DNA of 32,224 nt from an uncultured Erysipelotrichaceae bacterium. Its GTDB lineage: Bacteria > Bacillota_I > Bacilli_A > RFN20 > CAG-826. Positions 27,545 to 32,224 of the stretch are shown in pieces. The DNA is taken from NCBI GenBank assembly GCA_902791935.1, contig CADAXQ010000003.1, positions 78,585-110,808 on the forward strand, in the 5' to 3' direction. Below the pieces are notes generated by a model that saw only the letters and a program-made list of their open reading frames with translations, ran no database searches and had not been told where the DNA came from. Every line of letters begins with the position of its first letter. The first letter of the stretch is position 1. Both the position numbers and the translations under genes were made by a program.

Positions 27545-29528
27545 TGTGTCACACCCCTTCCATTTGGTCGCGCCCTATGCGCCGACTGGGGATCAACCCG
27601 AAGCGATTCGTGAAGCGTTAGAAGGCGTTCAGGCAGGGAAACGTTTCCAGGTCATTAAAGGGGCTACCGGTACTGGTAAGACCTTTACGATGGCCAATAT
27701 TATCGCGGCCTTAAATCGTCCTACGCTTGTGATGGTGCATAACAAAACGTTGGCCTCTCAGCTTTACGGTGAATTTAAATCGTTGTTTCCAGAAAACCGG
27801 GTTGAGTACTTCGTTTCGAACTTCGATTTCTATCAACCAGAGGCCTATGTTCCGAAAACAGATACCTATATTGCGAAAGACGCGATGATGAATGATGAGA
27901 TTGAGCAATTACGTACCTCTGCCGTCAATTCAATCCTCGAACGTAGAGACACCATCTGCGTGGCATCCGTGGCAGCCATCTATGGTTTAACAGACCCGGA
28001 AGAATATTCGGGACTCGTTTTTGAAGTCCGCCAAGGCGAGACGTTAGACCGTCAAAAATTCTTTGCCCGTTTGGTTGATTCGCAATATACCCGCAATAAC
28101 TTTGATTTGAATCCCGGAAACTTCCGTGCGCATGGGGACGTCATCGATATTTGCCCGATGATTGCCAGTGATTATTATCTTCGCATCGAATGTTTCGGCG
28201 ATGAAGTAGAACGCATCTCAGAAATCGATAAAACCACAGGAGAACTCCATCGTTCTTACGCAACATACCCGATATACCCGGCTTATGATCACGCTTCTAG
28301 TCGGGCGAGAATTGAGAAAGCTTGTGAACGAATTTCGGCTGAGCTCGACGACCGGTTGGCCTTCTTTAAGCAACAAGGTAAGTTACTGGAGGCCGAGCGT
28401 TTGGAAATGCGCACCCGACAAGACATGGAGTCCTTGTTAGAATTTGGTCGTTGTCCGGGCATTGAAAACTATTCCGCCCCGATTGACGGTCGTAAACCTG
28501 GCCAACGCCCATTCTGTTTGATGGACTATTTCCCGAAAGATTATTTGTTGATGGTCGATGAATCCCACGTTACCTTTCCTCAAGTACGGGGCATGTATTT
28601 CGGTGATCAAAGCCGTAAACATACGTTGGTGGATTATGGGTTCCGCTTACCAAGCGCTTTAGATAATCGTCCGTTAAGCTTTGAAGAGTTTGAAAGCTTG
28701 ATGCCTTCCAATGTCATCTGCACTTCGGCTACCCCTGGACCTTATGAATTAGGACGTGCTGAGAATCATGTCATTGAACAAGTCATCCGTCCAACCGGAT
28801 TATTAGATCCCGTTATCGAAGTTCGTAAACCTTTAGGCCAAATCGATGACATCCTCCATGAAATCCATGAACGGATGGAAAAGAACGAACGCGTGATGAT
28901 TGTCGCTTTGACCATCCGAATGGCGGAAGACTTAACCGCATACTTAAAAGGGCAAGGCATTAAAGTCACTTACCTTCAAAACGAAACGAAGACGTTGGAA
29001 CGAACCGAGATTATCTATCAACTCCGGAAAGGGAAATATGACGTTCTCGTTGGCATTAACCTATTACGGGAAGGCTTAGATATCCCCGAAGTGTCTTTAA
29101 TCTGCGTGCTGGATGCCGATAAAGAAGGCTTCTTGCGTTCGACGACTTCGTTAATTCAAATTGCAGGCCGTGCGGCTCGGAATGCGCATGGAAAAGTCAT
29201 CTTCTATGCCGACACGATCACCCAGTCCATGAAAGAGTGCATGGACGAAACCAATCACCGTCGCGCCATCCAAGAGGCTTATAACGAGAAATACGGCATT
29301 GTGCCGACCACGATTATCAAAGAATTAAGACCGCCTTTATCGAATTCGGAAGACGAAGAAGCCTCTTTGGCAAAGACAATTTCGCACCACGCCTCTCGAA
29401 ACGAACTCATGAAGCAAATTCAACGCATGGAGAAAGAAATGCGTGAAGCTGCGAAGGCGTACGACTTCGAACGGGCTGCGGAAATCCGCGATGCCGTCCT
29501 AGAACTTCGTGCCTCTCTCGACAAATAG
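27534..29528 (+). CDS. uvrB: Excinuclease ABC subunit B
   Basis: Damage-verification helicase of nucleotide excision repair. The 664-aa protein has Walker A GATGTGKT (43-50), the beta-hairpin YFVSNFDFYQPEAYVP (~95-110) that probes damaged DNA, DESHVTFPQVRGMY (~341) and QIAGRAARN (~542). The C-terminal UVR motif (~625-660, KAYDFERAAEIRD) binds UvrC. ATG 27534 has GGAG 7 bases upstream and overlaps yitT by 11 bases, so it is translated from the same message. uvrA, often the next gene, does not follow; a glycosyltransferase does. Confidence 0.98.
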   Translation: MRNDVSHPFHLVAPYAPTGDQPEAIREALEGVQAGKRFQVIKGATGTGKTFTMANIIAALNRPTLVMVHNKTLASQLYGEFKSLFPENRVEYFVSNFDFYQPEAYVPKTDTYIAKDAMMNDEIEQLRTSAVNSILERRDTICVASVAAIYGLTDPEEYSGLVFEVRQGETLDRQKFFARLVDSQYTRNNFDLNPGNFRAHGDVIDICPMIASDYYLRIECFGDEVERISEIDKTTGELHRSYATYPIYPAYDHASSRARIEKACERISAELDDRLAFFKQQGKLLEAERLEMRTRQDMESLLEFGRCPGIENYSAPIDGRKPGQRPFCLMDYFPKDYLLMVDESHVTFPQVRGMYFGDQSRKHTLVDYGFRLPSALDNRPLSFEEFESLMPSNVICTSATPGPYELGRAENHVIEQVIRPTGLLDPVIEVRKPLGQIDDILHEIHERMEKNERVMIVALTIRMAEDLTAYLKGQGIKVTYLQNETKTLERTEIIYQLRKGKYDVLVGINLLREGLDIPEVSLICVLDADKEGFLRSTTSLIQIAGRAARNAHGKVIFYADTITQSMKECMDETNHRRAIQEAYNEKYGIVPTTIIKELRPPLSNSEDEEASLAKTISHHASRNELMKQIQRMEKEMREAAKAYDFERAAEIRDAVLELRASLDK

Positions 29529-29547
29529 ATGCAAAACACATTACAAT
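29518..29547 (+). promoter_or_regulatory. Promoter of the GT8 gene
   Basis: TCGACA (29518-29523), an 18-base spacer and TACAAT (29542-29547). The -35 overlaps the end of uvrB. Predicted start near 29554. Confidence 0.5.
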
Positions 29548-29570
29548 AGGCAGGCTTGGAATCAAAAAGA

Positions 29571-30425
29571 ATGGAACAACAAAACACCCCCATTTCATTG
29601 CTCGTTTGTGGCGATGGACATTGTTTAGACGGCTTACTCATCGTGTTGCTAAGCGCGACGAGAAACACGAAACGCCCACTTCATGTGTTTTTAATGACGG
29701 GCAGTTTCAAAACAAAGCAAAAAGAATATCACGCCTTTACGCCTGAACAAGTTGTCTTTGCCGAGAAAGTCTTGCAAGAACATAGTCCTTTATCCACATT
29801 GACTTGCATCGATGAAACCAAAGAGCTTGATGATTGTTTTGCCTCGTCTTGGGTTTATGACACGAAATTCTCTCCTTATACCTTGATGCGTTTATTTATT
29901 GACCGCCATCCTGAACTCGGTGATCGGGTGGTTTATTTAGATTTAGACATCGTAGTTACTGGTGATTTAGACCGACTAGATTCTGCGGATTTACATGGGG
30001 CATCGCTTGGTATGGTGAGAGATGAAGTGGGATCTCATTGCCTTGGAAAGAATTACTGCAATGCCGGCGTTCTTTTGCTTGACGCCAAGAAAATCCGTGA
30101 GAATCATGGGTTTGAAAAAGTGCGGAAGCACCTACTTCATCATCATTACTTCATGCCTGACCAAACGGCGATTAACCGCGTTTTTAAAGGGGATATTGCG
30201 TTTTTATCCCCGCGGTTTAACGATCAACATTACCTGCATCCCGATACGGTGATTCGCCATTATTGCAAGTGGTACCGGGCGAAATCGTTCTTCCGTAATG
30301 CCACGGCGAAACCTTGGGATCAAGCGCGATTTGAAAAAATCTATGGGCCCGAGACACACAAGGAAATCTTGGATGAATACCGCGCCAAGAAGGCGGAATT
30401 CTTAAAGGCAAACGCCGCAAAATGA
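29571..30425 (+). CDS. Family 8 glycosyltransferase (GT-A fold)
   Basis: A 284-aa protein. Features typical of GT8 are the metal-binding DxD in VVYLDLDIVV (Asp124 and Asp126), YCNAGVLLLDAKKIRE, MPDQTAINRVF, and the C-terminal HY...KPW region (HYCKWYRAKSF, then AKPW). It probably adds glucose or galactose from UDP-sugar to a surface glycan or lipid; the acceptor is unknown. I start it at ATG 29571. An in-frame TTG at 29556 would sit almost at the predicted transcription start. The leader of about 17 nt has only AAAAAGA as a possible site. It is the second glycosyltransferase in the window. Confidence 0.85.
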   Translation: MEQQNTPISLLVCGDGHCLDGLLIVLLSATRNTKRPLHVFLMTGSFKTKQKEYHAFTPEQVVFAEKVLQEHSPLSTLTCIDETKELDDCFASSWVYDTKFSPYTLMRLFIDRHPELGDRVVYLDLDIVVTGDLDRLDSADLHGASLGMVRDEVGSHCLGKNYCNAGVLLLDAKKIRENHGFEKVRKHLLHHHYFMPDQTAINRVFKGDIAFLSPRFNDQHYLHPDTVIRHYCKWYRAKSFFRNATAKPWDQARFEKIYGPETHKEILDEYRAKKAEFLKANAAK

Positions 30426-30504
30426 TTTTTTCTGCTTTTCTTTCGTTGCGAAAACCCTATTTCTATACTAAAGTTATTAAGCGTTCGTTGGAGCGTTAAC
30501 TCTT

Positions 30505-30804
30505 ATGAAGTGGTACGACATTATCTTCATTATCATCTCGTTGATTCTGATTGTCCTTAGCTTGTTGCAAGGTGGTAAATCAGAAGGTGCTTCTGGTGCA
30601 ATTACCGGCGGTGGTTTAAACGTTTTCGCCAAAACGAAGGAACGTGGCTCTGAAAAAGTTGTTTCTTGGATGACATTTGGCTTCGCGATTCTCTTCTTGT
30701 TCATGGCTATCGTCATCATGTTGCTCAATTCGCGTTCCTCCTCTTCCGATGCTTCTTCTAGCGCATCCACGGAAGCGGCAATTCGGATGTTGCTTTTCCG
30801 CTAA
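30505..30804 (+). CDS. secG: Preprotein translocase subunit SecG
   Basis: Small membrane subunit of the SecYEG channel. The 99-aa protein has the expected two helices (~4-21 and ~55-78). Between them is the conserved cytoplasmic loop LLQGGKSEGASGAITGGG and the NVFAKTKERGSEKVV segment. A Ser-rich tail follows (SRSSSSDASSSAS). ATG 30505 has GGAG 11 bases upstream, a rather long gap. A terminator directly follows, so the gene is probably monocistronic; the usual rnr-smpB neighbours are absent. Confidence 0.93.
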   Translation: MKWYDIIFIIISLILIVLSLLQGGKSEGASGAITGGGLNVFAKTKERGSEKVVSWMTFGFAILFLFMAIVIMLLNSRSSSSDASSSASTEAAIRMLLFR

Positions 30805-30821
30805 AAATACCAGAAATGATG

Positions 30822-30846
30822 AAGCGCTCGGATGAGCGCTTTTTCT
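30822..30846 (+). terminator. Intrinsic terminator of secG
   Basis: Perfect 8-bp stem AAGCGCTC (30822-30829) and GAGCGCTT (30834-30841), loop GGAT, then T-run. Confidence 0.9.
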
Positions 30847-30870
30847 TAATGCAAAACTGGAACGCTACGC

Positions 30871-30876
30871 CTATAA
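30871..30876 (+). promoter_or_regulatory. -10 element of folD
   Basis: TATAAT lies 16 bases before the folD ATG, giving a leader of about 10 nt that contains GAGG 5 bases before the start. No good -35. Confidence 0.5.
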
Positions 30877-30892
30877 TGCCTGTGAGGTTCTT

Positions 30893-31687
30893 ATGGAAAT
30901 TAAAGAATATGTAGCGTTACGTAAAAACGCCATCAAAGCACAAGTGGAAACGTTGTCTAGAAAACCATGCCTATCGATTATCACGGTAGGGCATGATCCT
31001 GCCAGCGAAGCCTATGTGCGTGGTAAAAAGAAAGATGCGGCAGAAGTCGGCATTGAAGCCAAACAAACTTGGTTCCCTGAGGACATCACGGAACAAACGT
31101 TATTAGATACCATTCGGGCGCAAAATAACGACCCTTCCATCGACGGCATTTTGGTACAACTACCAGTTCCTAAATCCATTTCGGTGGAACATATCAACGC
31201 AACCATCGATCCGAAGAAAGACGTGGATGGCTTTACTCCGACAAGCCACTTCCGTCCGTGCACCCCGCGTGGGATTATCGATTACTTAACGGCAGAAGGC
31301 TTCCCGTTCCGTGGCGCGAATGCCGTTGTCGTAGGCCGGAGTGAAATTGTGGGTAAACCGATGGCAAAACTTCTCTTAGAGAAGGATTGCAATGTGGTTC
31401 AATTACATAGCAAAACCAAGGAAGAAGACCGACGATTCTATTTCGCCCATGCGGATTTGATCGTCTCGGCCATTGGGAAGATGCATCTATGGGACAACTC
31501 CTATTCGTATCGCCCCAGCGCTTGGCTAGTGGACGTCGGTATTACCCGTGGAGAGGATGGCCATCTACATGGTGACTTCGTTCCAGGACTTCCGGTGGCG
31601 AAACAAACGCCAGTACCGGGAGGCGTAGGACTCTTGACGCGCCTTGCTCTCTTAGAAAATTTAATGGAGGCGGTGTCACACCGTTAA
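30893..31687 (+). CDS. folD: Methylenetetrahydrofolate dehydrogenase/cyclohydrolase
   Basis: Bifunctional enzyme interconverting 5,10-methylene-THF and 10-formyl-THF in one-carbon metabolism. The 264-aa protein is about 20 residues shorter than typical. It has YVRGKKKDAAEVGI with catalytic Lys45, DGILVQLPVP (~83-92), KDVDGFTP, the NADP-binding GRSEIVGKPMA (~148-158) and PVPGGVGLLT near the C-terminus (the usual TPGGVGPMT). The substitution LLT for PMT in the last motif is mild. ATG 30893 has GAGG 5 bases upstream. The next gene starts 4 bases after the stop. Confidence 0.96.
   Translation: MEIKEYVALRKNAIKAQVETLSRKPCLSIITVGHDPASEAYVRGKKKDAAEVGIEAKQTWFPEDITEQTLLDTIRAQNNDPSIDGILVQLPVPKSISVEHINATIDPKKDVDGFTPTSHFRPCTPRGIIDYLTAEGFPFRGANAVVVGRSEIVGKPMAKLLLEKDCNVVQLHSKTKEEDRRFYFAHADLIVSAIGKMHLWDNSYSYRPSAWLVDVGITRGEDGHLHGDFVPGLPVAKQTPVPGGVGLLTRLALLENLMEAVSHR
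31671..31683 (+). repeat. 13-bp palindrome at the end of folD
   Basis: CGGTGT-c-ACACCG overlaps the last codons of folD. It lies between a GGAGG at 31666-31670 and the ATG of the next gene. As RNA it could fold as CGGT/ACCG and shorten the distance between that site and the start. Confidence 0.35.
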
Positions 31688-31691
31688 TCAA

Positions 31692-32066
31692 ATGGCATAT
31701 TGCAAATTCTTAGAAAACTTACCTCGTCTAGCGAAAATTCTCTTCGCGATTCTCCTAAACCCCTTATTTGTGGTTTATCGCTTCATTGTCGATATCACGG
31801 ACAAAAACTACGGCTTAGTCGTATGGGATGCCCTTCTTGGCGTTGTGGTCTATCCCTTCTTCTGGGTTTGCAACATTATTTGGGCCTGCACGAAAGACAA
31901 AATCTTCTCCTTCTCTGAATTCTTTGGCCAAGATGGCGGCATCAAGTTCGAAGAAACGAACGCTACCGACAAAGGAACTTCAACGGCTGGTGCGACCGAA
32001 GTGAAAGCGGTTGATAAGAAGCCCGAAGAACCAAAGGCAGAAGAGCCAAAACAAGAAAACAAATAA
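31692..32066 (+). CDS. Small membrane protein with acidic Pro/Glu/Lys tail
   Basis: Not recognised. The 124-aa product has two hydrophobic segments (~15-34, FAILLNPLFVVYRFIV; ~40-65, VVWDALLGVVVYPFFWVCNIIW) and a cytoplasmic tail (~75-124) rich in Glu, Lys, Pro, Ala and Thr, ending EEPKQENK. It lies 4 bases after folD with no Shine-Dalgarno close to the ATG, so it is probably translated by coupling from folD. A terminator follows. Its architecture (short membrane anchor, low-complexity tail) recurs in the window at 7815, 13677 and 14687. Confidence 0.65.
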   Translation: MAYCKFLENLPRLAKILFAILLNPLFVVYRFIVDITDKNYGLVVWDALLGVVVYPFFWVCNIIWACTKDKIFSFSEFFGQDGGIKFEETNATDKGTSTAGATEVKAVDKKPEEPKAEEPKQENK

Positions 32067-32099
32067 TCATCAAGCCGTCCACCATGCGGCCAAAAGAAA

Positions 32100-32125
32100 A
32101 CCAACCCCGCGGGGTTGGCTTTTTG
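32100..32125 (+). terminator. Intrinsic terminator after the folD unit
   Basis: Perfect 9-bp palindromic stem CCAACCCCG/CGGGGTTGG (32101-32118), followed by CTTTTTG. The A-rich left flank would also allow termination on the minus strand. Confidence 0.9.
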
Positions 32126-32135
32126 TTGTCCGAGC

Positions 32136-32201
32136 CGACGTGCAACGTCGAGCGAGTGAAAACTCCCCGATAGTCGGGGAGTTCGGTGAAGCTTATAGCT
32201 T
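32136..32201. other. Three consecutive inverted repeats with 3-base loops
   Basis: CGACGT-gca-ACGTCG (32136-32150), ACTCCCCGA-tag-TCGGGGAGT (32162-32182) and AAGCT-tat-AGCTT (32189-32201). Read on the minus strand, the middle one is followed by TTTTC and could terminate a gene lying beyond the right edge. No open frame here looks real. Confidence 0.5.
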
Positions 32202-32224
32202 TGCACAGTCGAAAAAGGCTCCTT

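Noticed and set aside
31850..32206. 118-codon open frame on the minus strand at the right end
   Set aside because: It lies opposite the coupled gene after folD, runs through a perfect terminator palindrome, and has no ribosome site.

Overview
The window is a dense bacterial chromosome segment of roughly 47-48% GC by eye. It has AGGAGG-type ribosome binding sites, short intergenic gaps and many intrinsic terminators. Gene content (eno, ung, tsaE-tsaB-rimI-tsaD, asnS, pcrA-ligA, comFA-comFC, secA-prfB, yitT-uvrB, secG, folD) is that of a Bacillota genome. An Erysipelotrichia/RF39-like gut lineage of Bacilli is the best guess; this is inferred from gene families, not from a marker search. UGA is a normal stop: it terminates tsaE, tsaB, rimI, pcrA and yitT, and a complete RF2 gene with its UGA frameshift site is present. 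The organism therefore uses the standard bacterial code, not the Mycoplasma code.

Layout. 1-1246 (minus): the 5' part of a LacZ-type GH2 beta-galactosidase runs off the left edge, behind a membrane-anchored Xre regulator. 1386-2177 (plus): a YjdF-like membrane protein, divergent from the regulator. 2240-2387 (minus): a probable stand-alone small RNA with its own promoter and terminator. 2479-5856 (minus): a lipoprotein tyrosine phosphatase, a DJ-1/PfpI protein and enolase, the last two each followed by a terminator. 6001-7035 (minus) and 7089-7754 (plus): a GT-B glycosyltransferase and uracil-DNA glycosylase, divergent around a shared palindromic -10. 7815-9681: an uncharacterised membrane protein and a DUF402 nucleotide phosphatase. 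9744-12257: overlapping tsaE-tsaB-rimI-tsaD genes for tRNA t6A synthesis plus ribosomal protein acetylation, then asnS. 13677-16152: four membrane proteins of unknown function, three with Pro-rich disordered tails. 16282-22453: the run pcrA-ligA-comFA-comFC for DNA repair and DNA uptake. 22594-26455: secA and prfB. 26531-29528: yitT and uvrB. 29571-32066: a GT8 glycosyltransferase, secG, folD and a small membrane protein.

The most interesting signals are regulatory. comFA appears to start at AUU, with its Shine-Dalgarno inside the stem of the upstream terminator. Three genes (tsaE, comFA, yitT) have a terminator-like hairpin whose U-tract runs directly into the start codon. The secA promoter has a perfect 8+8 palindrome filling its spacer. 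An unidentified ~148-nt RNA sits at 2240-2387. No mobile element, CRISPR array, tRNA or rRNA was recognised. The only stretch of about 300 bases without a protein gene (2178-2478) holds a terminator and the small RNA.
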